In this document: positions 47,889-56,715 of the stretch, one piece after another | Numbering within the stretch: position 1 is the first letter of the stretch | Layout of the letters: each line of letters begins with the position of its first letter | Assembly: GCF_900108335.1 (NCBI RefSeq) | Contig: NZ_FNVT01000009.1 | Location: forward strand, 124,001-188,000 | Direction of reading: 5' to 3' | From: Nonomuraea solani | GTDB taxonomy: Bacteria; Actinomycetota; Actinomycetes; Streptosporangiales; Streptosporangiaceae | DNA: 64,000 nucleotides | Notes under the pieces: model-generated | The model's database searches: none | Seen by the model: the letters and a program-made list of their open reading frames with translations, nothing else | Told to the model about the DNA's origin: nothing | Position numbers and translations under genes: made by a program

Positions 47889-48947
47889 CTAGCCGTGCTC
47901 CAGGGGCTCGTAGTCGAACCAGTCGAACCCGACCGTACCGGTCGCGGCGTACATGCCGATCACCCGGCCGGTGAAGCCTCCGGCCACCTCCGTGGACAGG
48001 TAGCGGCCGTCGAGTTCGGCGAGCACGTCGAACGTGCCGTCCGGCCGCTCGACGCCCAGGCGCAGGACGTCCGGCTCCTGGCACGGGTGCCGGACGCCGG
48101 GCGGTGAGGCGAGCACATCGATCGGGGAGAGCAGGTACGGCCACAGGTCGTCGAACGCCCACCGGCCCGCCTTGGCATCGGTGAGCGCCTCGCCGAGGGC
48201 GAACAGGTCCTCGGCGGACCTGACCTCCGCCGAGACGCCGGCCTTCTCGAAGAGGTCCTTGCGGTAGAAGAGGTAACCGGGGAAGTTGCTGGTCGTCGAG
48301 TAGGACGGGATGCCGTACAGCCTGCCGTTCCACACGGCAGCCTGCCACGCGGACGTGGGGATGTTGGCCAGGTTCGGATACGTGGCGATCTTGTCTCCGG
48401 ACAGGTACGGCGTCAGGTCGGCGAACCGCTCGACCGCGGTGCCCAGGTTGAGCCGCTGGTTGACCCAGGACGGAATCTGGGTCCAGTCCGGCAGTCTCCC
48501 GGAGGCGAACAACGCCGGCAGGGCGTCGACGTAGGTGTTGCCGTCGGCGGGCCGCATCCTCAGCGTGGCGCCGAGCGCCGCGTTCACCGCGTCATAGTAC
48601 GAATTGCCGTTCGATGGCGGGATGGCTCCCCACAGCGGGGTCCGGGTCACATACGTGCCGCCGGAGCCGGGCACACCGGTGACGGTCTGTACCGGGTCGG
48701 CCGGGTAGCTCAGGAACGCCGGATCGGAGGCCGCCCCGCCGGCCCCGGCCACGCTGGGGATGTCCGGTGTGACGGATTTGCTGGGCATGTACGCGGGCAG
48801 GGCCCGCTTCAACTGGTCCGCGCCGGTCGTGCCCGGTCCGCGGCGGCCGGGCGTACCGGCCGAGCCGCAACCTGTCGTGACCATCGCACCGGCGACACCC
48901 GCGAGCACACCGCGGCGGGAGATCAGGGCCGGCCCTTCCGCTGTCAT
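47889..48947 (-). pseudogene. Chimera: sugar-binding lipoprotein fused to a GH43 C terminus
   Basis: An open frame of 352 aa made of two unrelated parts. Residues 1 to about 280 are a Tat-type lipoprotein binding protein (ISRRGVLAGVAGAMVTTGC, later WNGRLYGIPSYSTTSNFPGY). From about 285 the sequence is the end of a GH43 beta-xylosidase/arabinofuranosidase (VLRLGVERPDGTFDVLAELD, DGRYLSTEVAGGFTGRVIGM, VGFDWFDYE). A normal operon would read binding protein, two permeases, GH43; an in-frame deletion of the middle, with a junction near 48090-48105, explains the product. It has neither a complete ligand lobe nor a GH43 active site, so it is probably non-functional. ATGA overlap with the glycosidase gene. 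Confidence 0.75.
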
Positions 48948-50713
48948 GGACGAACCGCCTCGGAGATCTGACCGGTGGTACAGGCGGCCCCGTTGAGCGC
49001 GAAGCCGGTGGGGTTCGCGTTGTTGCCGGTCCAGGTGCCCTGGAAGCCGAACGACTGGGAGCCGCCCGCCGGGATGGTGGCGTTGTAGGAGGCGTTGGTG
49101 GCGGTCACCGCCGCGCCGCTCTGCGTCACGCTCGCGTTCCAGGCGTTGGTCACCTTGGTGTCGCCGGGGAAGGTGAAGGTGAGCCGCCAGCCGTTGACCG
49201 GGCCGCTACCGGTGTTGCGGATCGTCGCGTTCGCGGTCAGCCCGCCCTGCCATTCGTTCTTGGTGTAGTCGACCTGGCAGGCGCTCGTGCCGCCGCCGCT
49301 GCCCGCGCGCAGTTGGACGACCACGATGGAGTAGGCGGGCACGGTCTGCGTGGCGGCCGTGCCGGTGGCCGCCGAGCCGATCGACGAGGCGTTCTTGCGG
49401 TACGAGTACACCGTCGGGGTCGCCGATGACGGGGTGAAACCGCTGTAGGAGAGGTCGACCGTGACGTCGTTGCCCGGATCCTTGTTGATCAGCATGACGT
49501 TGACGTCGCCGTTGGCCCGTTTGACCGCGTGGGCGGACAGCAGCGGGCCGGAAGAGGTCGCCCGGACCAGCGCGTCGCCCGGCCCGCCGAGCTTGGTGAT
49601 CATCTGCAGGCCGTAGTACGGCGGGAACGGTGTGTTGGCCGGCGGCTCGCAGGTCTCGCCGCTGGACACGATGCCGCCGTCGTTGTAGTCGGTCGCGCCC
49701 TGGATGACGGTGACCTTCTGGCAGTCGGTGCCGTTGCGCAGGTTCCACCAGTCGATGGTGAACGCGCCGTTCTCCATCCAGGTCAGGTAGGCGTCCGGTG
49801 CGTACAGGCCGGAGGGAGAGGTGTTCAGCGCGAAGTTGGAGCTCTCCTCGGTGACGGCGATGCCGACGTGCGGGCCCGCGTAACGGTTGATCAGATCCCG
49901 TAGCGCCCTGGTCATGGTGGAGATCTCGGCCTGCGGCTTGGTCAGCAGTTCGCCCTCGTTGGTGCTGTACGGGTAGTGGTGCACGATGACGAAGTCGACG
50001 CGCGAGCCGGCGATGGACATGACCGTGTTGTTCCAGTCCTGCGTGTCGCCGGGGCCGACGATGCCGTCCGGCCAGTTGCCCGGCGTGGTCAGCACGGCGC
50101 CGATCTTGATGGTGGGGTCCACGGCCTTCATCGCGGTGACGTACTGCACCAGGTTGGTGGCGTACGTGGCAGGGCTCTTGCTTGCGTGCTTGTCCAGCTC
50201 CCATTCGGCGCCGTAGTGGCCGTTGCCGTAGACCTCGTTGCCGATCTCCCAGTACTTGATGCCGTAGCCCTTGGTGACGTTGGCGTACCGCACCCAGTCG
50301 GCGGCCTCCTGGGCGGTGCCCGAGCCGTAGTTCGCGGTGACGATCGGCTGGGCGCCGGCGGCCCGGGTGGTGGCCACGTACTTGTCGAACTCGGTGTTGG
50401 CGGCCATGTACCAGCCGTTCTCGGTGGTGTGGGTCTGCCAGTGGTAGCCGTCGGCGTAGCTGCCGCCCGGGTAGCGGACGGCGGTGACGCCCGCGTCCTT
50501 CAGCAGGGTCGAGGTCACCGGATCGTTCATCCGGCCGTCCCACACCGCCACGTTCATGCCGACGCCGACGGCGGGGATGGTGGCCAGCGCCTGTCCCGCG
50601 TCGATCGAAACCGTGGCGGCCGCGGCGCCGGATGCCGGCAGCGCGGTGACCGAGGGTAAGCCGACGAGGACGACCGCGAGGGCGATGAGGCATCTCCGCA
50701 CGGAACTTCTCAT
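48944..50713 (-). CDS. Secreted clan-A glycosidase (alpha-L-arabinofuranosidase-like) with CBM2
   Basis: Length 589 aa; of two adjacent ATGs, 50713 has the better spacing (4 bp) to GGAGG. Signal peptide about 1-30 (CLIALAVVLVGLPSVTALPA). A TIM-barrel domain has the acid/base Glu in WEIGNEVYG (about 160) and a nucleophile candidate in AVTEESSNFA (about 290), then a beta domain, and a C-terminal CBM2 (CQVDYTKNEWQGGLTANATI ... GFQGTW, with conserved Trp residues and bracketing Cys). It should act on arabinoxylan or cellulose-associated polymers outside the cell. The ATGA-coupled binding protein downstream is broken. Confidence 0.85.
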   Translation of the reverse strand: MRSSVRRCLIALAVVLVGLPSVTALPASGAAAATVSIDAGQALATIPAVGVGMNVAVWDGRMNDPVTSTLLKDAGVTAVRYPGGSYADGYHWQTHTTENGWYMAANTEFDKYVATTRAAGAQPIVTANYGSGTAQEAADWVRYANVTKGYGIKYWEIGNEVYGNGHYGAEWELDKHASKSPATYATNLVQYVTAMKAVDPTIKIGAVLTTPGNWPDGIVGPGDTQDWNNTVMSIAGSRVDFVIVHHYPYSTNEGELLTKPQAEISTMTRALRDLINRYAGPHVGIAVTEESSNFALNTSPSGLYAPDAYLTWMENGAFTIDWWNLRNGTDCQKVTVIQGATDYNDGGIVSSGETCEPPANTPFPPYYGLQMITKLGGPGDALVRATSSGPLLSAHAVKRANGDVNVMLINKDPGNDVTVDLSYSGFTPSSATPTVYSYRKNASSIGSAATGTAATQTVPAYSIVVVQLRAGSGGGTSACQVDYTKNEWQGGLTANATIRNTGSGPVNGWRLTFTFPGDTKVTNAWNASVTQSGAAVTATNASYNATIPAGGSQSFGFQGTWTGNNANPTGFALNGAACTTGQISEAVRP

Positions 50714-50725
50714 CATGCCTCCAGA

Positions 50726-50734
50726 GAAAGTTTC
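50726..50734. promoter_or_regulatory. GAAAGTTTC site, proximal
   Basis: A 9-bp palindrome with a central G:C pair, just upstream of the glycosidase Shine-Dalgarno site. A second copy in opposite orientation (GAAACTTTC) lies at 50878. Similar inverted repeats occur before xylan and arabinan genes of streptomycetes under LacI control; here the LacI at 46787 is the candidate binder. Confidence 0.45.
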
Positions 50735-50877
50735 GTCGATCAGAAGAGATAATTTCTGAGCGGAGAGTAGGTAGGGCGGAACGACGTCGTCAACGACACG
50801 GCGCTGCCCGGGCGCTTCCCGGAGAGAGCGGTCGGCCAACGTGCTGGTCAGCTGCGCCGATTCGGCAACCGCCACCT

Positions 50878-50886
50878 GAAACTTTC
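50878..50886. promoter_or_regulatory. GAAACTTTC site, distal
   Basis: Reverse complement of the site at 50726, 152 bp away centre to centre. Paired sites would suit LacI-family looping over the glycosidase promoter. Confidence 0.4.
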
Positions 50887-50959
50887 CTGTGCCCTGACAC
50901 CTTCGATCGGCATGGGCGCGGCATCTCTCGCCGACCGCTGACCTCTGCGTGTCCATCAT

Positions 50960-51011
50960 TCGACAACGATCAGTCAGACGACTACATTTCTACCGGACAG
51001 CATTGTCCGGT
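50960..51011 (+). promoter_or_regulatory. Promoter with operator over +1 for the flavin monooxygenase
   Basis: TCGACA (50960-50965), 17 bp, TACATT (50983-50988) give a promoter with start near 50995. ACCGGACAGCATTGTCCGGT (50992-51011) is a palindrome with perfect 8-bp arms directly on the start point, the classical place for a TetR- or MarR-type repressor. No such regulator gene is adjacent. Confidence 0.55.
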
Positions 51012-51076
51012 TGTGGGACGGCGGCCTGACTCGACGCCCCGGTCCCCACCTGAATTCCCGAATCGGAAGGGCATCC

Positions 51077-52879
51077 ATGGACCACTCTCCGACAGTCGCG
51101 GAGCTGGGCTTCGACCCGGACGTCCTGCGCGCCAGGTACCGCCATGAGCGCGACCGCCGGCTGCGGCCCGAGGGCAACGCCCAGTACCAGGGCGCCCGTG
51201 GCGAGTTCGGCTACTACGCCGCCGACCCCTACACCGAGCGCGCCGAGCGGGAGCCGGCCCTCGACCGGGTCGAGGCGCTGGTGGTGGGTGGCGGCTTCGG
51301 CGGGCTGCTCACCGGCGCCAGGCTCCGCGAGGCCGGCGTGGACGACATCCGGATGCTCGACGAGGCCGGCGACTTCGGCGGCACCTGGTACTGGAACCGC
51401 TACCCGGGCATCCACTGCGACATCGAATCGTCGATCTACCTGCCGCTACTCGAAGAGGTCGGCTACGTGCCCACCATGCGGTACGCGCCCGGCGAGGAGA
51501 TCCGCCGGCACGCCGTCGCGATCGCCGAGCGCTACGGCCTGTACCGCGACACGCTGTTCCACACCCGCGTCACGGAGCTGCGCTGGGACGACGCCGCGGC
51601 CGAATGGCAGGTGCGCACCGACCGCGGCGACGACTTCCGGGCCCGCTACGTCGTGATGTCCGCCGGCACCCTGGCCCAGCCGAAGCTGCCCGGCATTCCG
51701 GGCATCGAGACGTTCCGCGGGCACACGTTCCACACCAGCCGCTGGGATTACGGCTACACCGGCGGCGACCAGAACGGCGGCCTGCACGGTCTCGCCGGCA
51801 AGCGGGTCGCGATCGTGGGCACCGGCGCCACCGGGATCCAGGTCATCCCGCACCTGGGGCGCGACTCGCAGCACCTGTACGTCTTCCAGCGCACCCCCTC
51901 GTCGGTCGACGTACGCGACAACCGTCCCACCGACCCGGCCTGGGCCGCCTCCCTCAAGCCCGGCTGGCAGCGGGAACGGATGGAGAACTTCCTCACCGTC
52001 GTCACCGGCGGCCAGGCCGGCCAGGACTTGATCGACGACGGCTGGACCAGCACCGCACGGCTGCAACGCAACCTGCTGGCCGGCACCGTCGACACCGCCC
52101 TGTCACCCGAGCGACGCGCGCACCTCGACGAGATCGCCGACTTCCAGAAGATGAACCAGATCCGCGATCGCGTGGCCCAGATCATCGACGACCCGGCCAC
52201 CGCGGAGCTGCTCAAGCCCTGGTACCGCTACATGTGCAAACGGCCCACCTTCAGCGACCACTACCTGCAGACGTTCAACCGGCCCAACGTCACCCTGGTC
52301 GACACCGCCGACCACGGCGGCATCACCGGCATGACCGAGAACGCCGTCCTGGTCGGCGAGCAAAAGTACGAGGTCGACTGCGTCATCTTCGCCACCGGCT
52401 TCGAGGTCGGCCTCTCCGGCATCGTCTCCGGCGCCCTGCCGGTGTACGGCCGGGGCGGCGCGCCGCTGCTCGGCACCTGGCGGCACGGCCCGCGCACGCT
52501 GCACGGCTTCTACAGCCACGGCTTCCCGAACCTGTTCCACCTGGGCCCGCTGCAGAACGCCTCCGCGGTCAACTTCGTCCACATCCTGCAGGAGCAGGCC
52601 ACCCACATCGGCGCCGTGGTCGCCGAGGCCCGCCGGCGGGGCGTCGCCGTGGTCGAGCCGGCCAGGGACGCCGAGGACGCGTGGGTCGCCACCATCCGGG
52701 AGCTGGCGCCGGACAACAGCCGGTTCCAGGCCGAATGCACGCCCGGTTACTACAACAACGAGGGCAAGCCCCGCCCGGGCAGCCAGACGTACGGGCCCGG
52801 CCCCGTCGCCTTCCACGACCTGCTGCGCCGCTGGCGCGCCGAGGGCGGCATGGACGAGGTCCTGGCGGCCGGCCGATGA
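51077..52879 (+). CDS. Flavin-dependent Baeyer-Villiger-type monooxygenase
   Basis: Length 600 aa; ATG 51077 has GGAAGG 6 bp upstream. FAD-binding motif VVGGGFGGLLTGARL (about 74), the Baeyer-Villiger fingerprint FRGHTFHTSRWD (about 213) and the NADPH-binding IVGTGATGIQVIPHLG are all present, as is the aromatic segment GTWYWNRYPGIHCDIES typical of cyclohexanone and phenylacetone monooxygenase relatives. It converts ketones to esters or lactones with O2 and NADPH. The stop overlaps the start of a truncated lactonase-like gene, a logical partner that would open a lactone product. Confidence 0.93.
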   Translation: MDHSPTVAELGFDPDVLRARYRHERDRRLRPEGNAQYQGARGEFGYYAADPYTERAEREPALDRVEALVVGGGFGGLLTGARLREAGVDDIRMLDEAGDFGGTWYWNRYPGIHCDIESSIYLPLLEEVGYVPTMRYAPGEEIRRHAVAIAERYGLYRDTLFHTRVTELRWDDAAAEWQVRTDRGDDFRARYVVMSAGTLAQPKLPGIPGIETFRGHTFHTSRWDYGYTGGDQNGGLHGLAGKRVAIVGTGATGIQVIPHLGRDSQHLYVFQRTPSSVDVRDNRPTDPAWAASLKPGWQRERMENFLTVVTGGQAGQDLIDDGWTSTARLQRNLLAGTVDTALSPERRAHLDEIADFQKMNQIRDRVAQIIDDPATAELLKPWYRYMCKRPTFSDHYLQTFNRPNVTLVDTADHGGITGMTENAVLVGEQKYEVDCVIFATGFEVGLSGIVSGALPVYGRGGAPLLGTWRHGPRTLHGFYSHGFPNLFHLGPLQNASAVNFVHILQEQATHIGAVVAEARRRGVAVVEPARDAEDAWVATIRELAPDNSRFQAECTPGYYNNEGKPRPGSQTYGPGPVAFHDLLRRWRAEGGMDEVLAAGR

Positions 52880-53187
52880 ACCGCCGCGAGGCCGAGTCGC
52901 TGGTCCGGGCGCGCCCGCTGTGGGGATCGAACGGCATGGCCTTCGGACCCGACGGACGCCTGTACGTGGCCCAGTTCCTCGCCGGGCGGATCAGCGCCGT
53001 CGACCTGGCCACCGGCGACGTCGAGATCGAAGCCGGCTCGCTGCCGGTCGCGTCCGCGACCGGCCCTGAACCCGCCCTGTTCATCCCGCCCGGCCTGCCC
53101 GGACTACCGCGGCCGTTCGCCGGAATCGCGGCCACGGCGGACGGCTCCCTGGTCATCGCCGCGAACGGCGACGGCGGCGCCATTTGA
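52876..53187 (+). pseudogene. Truncated SMP-30/NHL-type lactonase-like gene
   Basis: Length 103 aa, ATGA-coupled to the monooxygenase. The first part (WGSNGMAFGPDGRLYVAQFL then AGRISAVDLATGDVE) is the opening blade of an SMP-30/gluconolactonase-like propeller, which normally runs about 300 residues. It then passes into ATADGSLVIAANGDGGAI and stops. Either the 3' two thirds were lost or two blades have been joined by an internal deletion. It is unlikely to have lactonase activity. Confidence 0.65.
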
Positions 53188-53357
53188 CCGATCTTCCGAG
53201 GGGATGCGATGCTCGACTCGGTTCGGTCGTCGAGATGGCGGTGGAGCGCTGGGATGTGAGTCACCGGTTCAGGGCCGGTGGTTGACACCGCATCGTTGCG
53301 CCGCTCGACCGGTGCCGGGCCATGTCCGAATGGCTCTTCGCGAAAGGTCGTCAGGCG

Positions 53358-54236
53358 ATGAAGATCGCTTTTGTGGGCGATGTCCACGGTTGTGTGCTGC
53401 ACGCGCTGGGTGCCGCGGTCCTGCTCCAGGATCGTCGCGGGATCCGGCTCGACGCCGTGATCCAGGTCGGGGATCTGGGCGCGTACCCGTCGGCCGAGCG
53501 CTTCGACGAGTCCAGCCGCCGCTTCGGGCGGGACCATCCCGCCCAGGGCGACTTCTTCCGCCTGCTCGATCCGTCGCCGTCGTTCGCCGAAGGCGTGCGC
53601 CTGGCCCTCGGGAAGATCCCCTCGGTGCTGTTCGTCAGCGGCAACCACGAGGATCACGACTGGCTGGCCTCCTTGCACGAGGCGGCCGGCGCCGAGGTCG
53701 TGCCGGTGGACCCGCTCGGCGCCTACCGCCATGTCGCCTGCGGCAACGTGGTCGAGGTCGCCGGGCAGCGGGTGGCGTTCCTGGGGCTGATCGAGGTTCC
53801 CGGGAAGATGGACCTGGACGAGAGCGCCTACGCGCGGCTGACCGCCGTCGAACCGGGTGGCGTGGACATCCTGGTCACCCACGACGGCCCGTACGGGATG
53901 TCACGCGACCGGCGCGGAAACGTGCAGGGCTCGCCGAAGCTGACCCGGCTCATCGAACACCTGCGGCCGCGCCTGCACGTCAGCGGCCACTACCACCACC
54001 CCAACGGCCCACGCCGCTACGGCCGCACGACCTCCTACGCGCTCGCCCAACTGGTGAGACCCAAGATCACCAGATGGGAGCCCGAGCCCGTCAACCCCGG
54101 ACAACGCGTGACGGCGGGAAGCATCGGCCTGCTCGACACCGAGACCGGCGGCTTCGAGTACATAGAGGACGAGTGGCTGGCCGACGTCAAAGGTGACGCG
54201 CTCGACCTCGCCGGACTCATCGCCACCACCCGCTGA
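53358..54236 (+). CDS. Calcineurin-like metallophosphoesterase
   Basis: Length 292 aa from ATG 53358, which places the first metal motif (AFVGDVHG) at the N terminus; an ATG at 53322 would add 12 residues. All dimetal motifs are present in order: GDVHG, VGDLGAY, SGNHEDHDW, THDGPYG and SGHYHHPNG. It could act on nucleotides, phosphodiesters or proteins; nothing in the context narrows this. It stands alone between the monooxygenase pair and the LacI operon. Confidence 0.9.
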   Translation: MKIAFVGDVHGCVLHALGAAVLLQDRRGIRLDAVIQVGDLGAYPSAERFDESSRRFGRDHPAQGDFFRLLDPSPSFAEGVRLALGKIPSVLFVSGNHEDHDWLASLHEAAGAEVVPVDPLGAYRHVACGNVVEVAGQRVAFLGLIEVPGKMDLDESAYARLTAVEPGGVDILVTHDGPYGMSRDRRGNVQGSPKLTRLIEHLRPRLHVSGHYHHPNGPRRYGRTTSYALAQLVRPKITRWEPEPVNPGQRVTAGSIGLLDTETGGFEYIEDEWLADVKGDALDLAGLIATTR

Positions 54237-54300
54237 CGCTCCCGCGCCCCGTGCGGAGTGGGCCGGGCATTGACAGGCGGCGGTGGAGGTGCTTGGGTTC

Positions 54301-54314
54301 CTGATACGTATTAG
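54301..54314. promoter_or_regulatory. LacI operator CTGATACGTATTAG before the regulator gene
   Basis: An imperfect 14-bp palindrome around a central CG, 22 bp upstream of the LacI start. It matches the site at 55392 (CTAATACGAATTAG) at 12 of 14 positions, giving the consensus CTAATACGTATTAG and implying autoregulation. Confidence 0.65.
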
Positions 54315-54335
54315 ACCTGGTGAGAAAGAAGTCAC

Positions 54336-55349
54336 ATGCCTGGTCGGCCCAGCCAGCGGGACATCGCGCGCGTCGCGGGGATCTCGCAGTCAACCGTGTC
54401 CATAGTTTTGAACGGCAGAGCCGACGAGTACGGCATCGCCGCCGCGACGCGGGACAAGGTGCGCGAGGCGATGCGGCAACTGGGATACGTGCCCGACGTG
54501 GCGGGCCGGTCGCTGCGCGGCGGCCGTAACGGGCTGATCGGCGTGCACACGTTCGAGCGCGTCTTCCCGGTCCGCTCGCATGACTACTACCACGAGTTTC
54601 TCATCGGCATCGAGGAGAAGGCCGTCGAGCTGGGCCAGGACCTGGTGCTGTTCGCCTCGACCCAGGGCCCCGACGGCACGCGCAGCATCTATGGGGCGGG
54701 CGCCAACCGGCTGCGGCTCGCCGATGGCGCGATCATCCTCGGCCTCGAACGTAACGACGACGAGCTGGTACGGCTCGCGGCCGAAGGCTTCCCGTTCGTC
54801 TTCATAGGGCGCCGGGACGTGCCCGGCGCGCAGGTGCCCTATGTCGCCGCCGACTACGCCGGGGCCATCGCCGACGTGGTCGAGCGGCTGTCGGAGGCCG
54901 GTCACACGCGCGCCGGCTACCTGGGGGGGACCCTGCGGCGCGGCCCGCAAGAGGAACGGCGTGCGGCCTTCCACCGGTCGAGGCTGGCCGCGAGCCCGCC
55001 GGTCCTGGTGGAGGCGGAGGCCGTGACCGGGCGGTGGCTGCGGGAGGTGCTGACGTCGGCGACCACGGCGCTGCTCGTCGAGACCTTCGAGCTGGCCGGC
55101 GCCGTGGCCGCGGCCGCCCTCGCCGAAGGGGTCGAGATTCCCGGGGACCTGTCGGTGGTCTGTCTCGACCTCCTCCCCGACTCCCCCGCCACCAGGGGCT
55201 GGAGCCACATCCCCGTGCCCAAGCGGGAGATGGGGGCGCGCGCGGTCGCCCTTCTCCTGGACCTGCTCGACGGTGAGATACCCGCCGACCATCACGAGAC
55301 GGTGCCCTGCGGGCCGCCCGTCGGCACCACCATCAAGCCGCCCCGCTGA
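54336..55349 (+). CDS. LacI-family regulator of the third sugar ABC operon
   Basis: Length 337 aa. The HTH at the extreme N terminus (RDIARVAGISQSTVSIVLNG) is followed by the hinge PDVAGRSLRGGRNGLIGVHT and a ligand-binding domain ending with LDLLPDSPATRGWSHIPVPK. It lies upstream of and parallel to the binding-protein gene, with the same operator motif before both genes, so it probably represses the ABC-FAD-beta-helix operon. Confidence 0.93.
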   Translation: MPGRPSQRDIARVAGISQSTVSIVLNGRADEYGIAAATRDKVREAMRQLGYVPDVAGRSLRGGRNGLIGVHTFERVFPVRSHDYYHEFLIGIEEKAVELGQDLVLFASTQGPDGTRSIYGAGANRLRLADGAIILGLERNDDELVRLAAEGFPFVFIGRRDVPGAQVPYVAADYAGAIADVVERLSEAGHTRAGYLGGTLRRGPQEERRAAFHRSRLAASPPVLVEAEAVTGRWLREVLTSATTALLVETFELAGAVAAAALAEGVEIPGDLSVVCLDLLPDSPATRGWSHIPVPKREMGARAVALLLDLLDGEIPADHHETVPCGPPVGTTIKPPR

Positions 55350-55391
55350 TGTGGAACGCGGATACCCCACTGCATCAGCCGTTCGCCGAAT

Positions 55392-55405
55392 CTAATACGA
55401 ATTAG
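55392..55405. promoter_or_regulatory. LacI operator CTAATACGAATTAG overlapping the binding-protein Shine-Dalgarno site
   Basis: Paired with the site at 54301. Its last three bases run into TTAGGAG (55402-55408), the ribosome-binding site of ATG 55414. A repressor here would act at or just after the start of transcription; the leader must be very short or the promoter lies upstream and is road-blocked. Confidence 0.65.
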
Positions 55406-55413
55406 GAGCCATC

Positions 55414-56715
55414 ATGAGCAGATATCGCCGGTCGGCGGCGGGAGCCGTACTCCTGCTGCTCACCGGGTGCGGACTGGGCGGAGGCGGGACACCGCCGGCC
55501 GAGCAGGCGGGCGACTCGCTCACCGTCTGGTTCCCCGGGACCAACAAGACCGAGATCGACCTGGTCACCGGCACGATCGTGCCGACGTTCGAGAAGGAGA
55601 CGGGCGCGAAGGTCTCGGTGACCTTCCTCGACTGGCCCGACCTGTCGACCAAGCTGAACGCGGCCTTCGCCGCGGGATCCGCGCCCGACGTCTTCGGCCA
55701 CGGCCCCGCCGCGGTCGCCGACTTCGTGAAGAACGACCGTCTCGAACCGCTGACCGCGTACCTCGCCAAGCTCGGCGCGCAGGACCGCGAGGACCTGGCC
55801 AACGCGCTGCCCGGCGGCCAGGTGGGCGGCACCCAGTACCTCATGCCGCTGTCCATGCAGGGCAACCTCATCGCCTACCGCGCCGGCGACTTCACCAAGG
55901 CGGGTCTCGACCCCGACAAGCCTCCCGCCACGTGGGAGGCCCTCAAGGAGGTCGCCGGGAAGCTGACCGAGCGGGCCGGCGGCAAGATCACGCATGCCGG
56001 CCTGCTGCTGCCGAGCCATCCGATCGGACGCCAGCAGACGTTCGCGAGCCTGCTGGGGTCCGCGGGCGGTACACAGCTCAGCGCCGACGGCAAGAGCGCG
56101 GCCTTCGCCTCGCCGGCCGGGGTCAAGGCGCTCGGCTACTTCATCGACGCCTACCAGGGGCCCGGCGCCGTGGCCGACCAGCTCGGCGGCAACTACCAGG
56201 ACCTGCCCACCGCCCAGCAACCGCTGGTGACCGGGGACGCGTCGATGACCGTTCTGGCGCCGCAGGCCGTGCAGCAGATGGTCAAGGCCAACGCCGGTCT
56301 CGACATCCGGGTCATGCCGGTGCCGAAGTTCGAGGGCGCGGAGCAGGGCGTGGCCGTCGGCGGCGCCGGACCCGGCCTGATGATCAACAAGGACAGTGCG
56401 CGGAAGGAGCTCGCCTGGAAGTTCGTCTCGTACATGATCTCCACGGAGACGAGCATCCGGTACACGCAGGGCATCGGCGCGATCCCGGCGCGCGTCTCCG
56501 CGGCCGGCAGCGAGTACGTCAAGAGCAGCCCGGTCATCCAGGCCTTCGTCGAGCAGGCCGGCCACTTCCGGCCCAACCCCAACGTGCCGGGCTGGACGCA
56601 GATCCGCGACACCCTCTCCAAGCACCTGGAACAGGCTCTCAACAAGAAGACCGGCGCCCAGGAGGCCCTGACGGCGGCCGCGGCCGAAGTCGACACGATA
56701 CTCAAGAGCGAATGA
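55414..56715 (+). CDS. Sugar ABC transporter substrate-binding lipoprotein
   Basis: Length 433 aa, AGGAG 5 bp before ATG. The signal peptide ends in lipobox LTGC (about residue 19). The mature sequence LTVWFPGTNKTEIDLVTGTI and AYRAGDFTKAGLDPDKPPAT matches COG1653 carbohydrate-binding proteins. It delivers sugar to the two permeases downstream; the stop overlaps the first permease start (ATGA). No ATPase gene is in the operon. Confidence 0.94.
   Translation: MSRYRRSAAGAVLLLLTGCGLGGGGTPPAEQAGDSLTVWFPGTNKTEIDLVTGTIVPTFEKETGAKVSVTFLDWPDLSTKLNAAFAAGSAPDVFGHGPAAVADFVKNDRLEPLTAYLAKLGAQDREDLANALPGGQVGGTQYLMPLSMQGNLIAYRAGDFTKAGLDPDKPPATWEALKEVAGKLTERAGGKITHAGLLLPSHPIGRQQTFASLLGSAGGTQLSADGKSAAFASPAGVKALGYFIDAYQGPGAVADQLGGNYQDLPTAQQPLVTGDASMTVLAPQAVQQMVKANAGLDIRVMPVPKFEGAEQGVAVGGAGPGLMINKDSARKELAWKFVSYMISTETSIRYTQGIGAIPARVSAAGSEYVKSSPVIQAFVEQAGHFRPNPNVPGWTQIRDTLSKHLEQALNKKTGAQEALTAAAAEVDTILKSE

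Larger units (their letters stand above)
50717..51076. other. Divergent regulatory region between glycosidase and monooxygenase genes
   Basis: No gene is supported. It holds two GAAASTTTC sites (50726, 50878), an inverted repeat TCAGAA-n8-TTCTGA (50740-50759) near the glycosidase start, and a promoter-operator arrangement for the monooxygenase (50960-51011). Confidence 0.6.
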
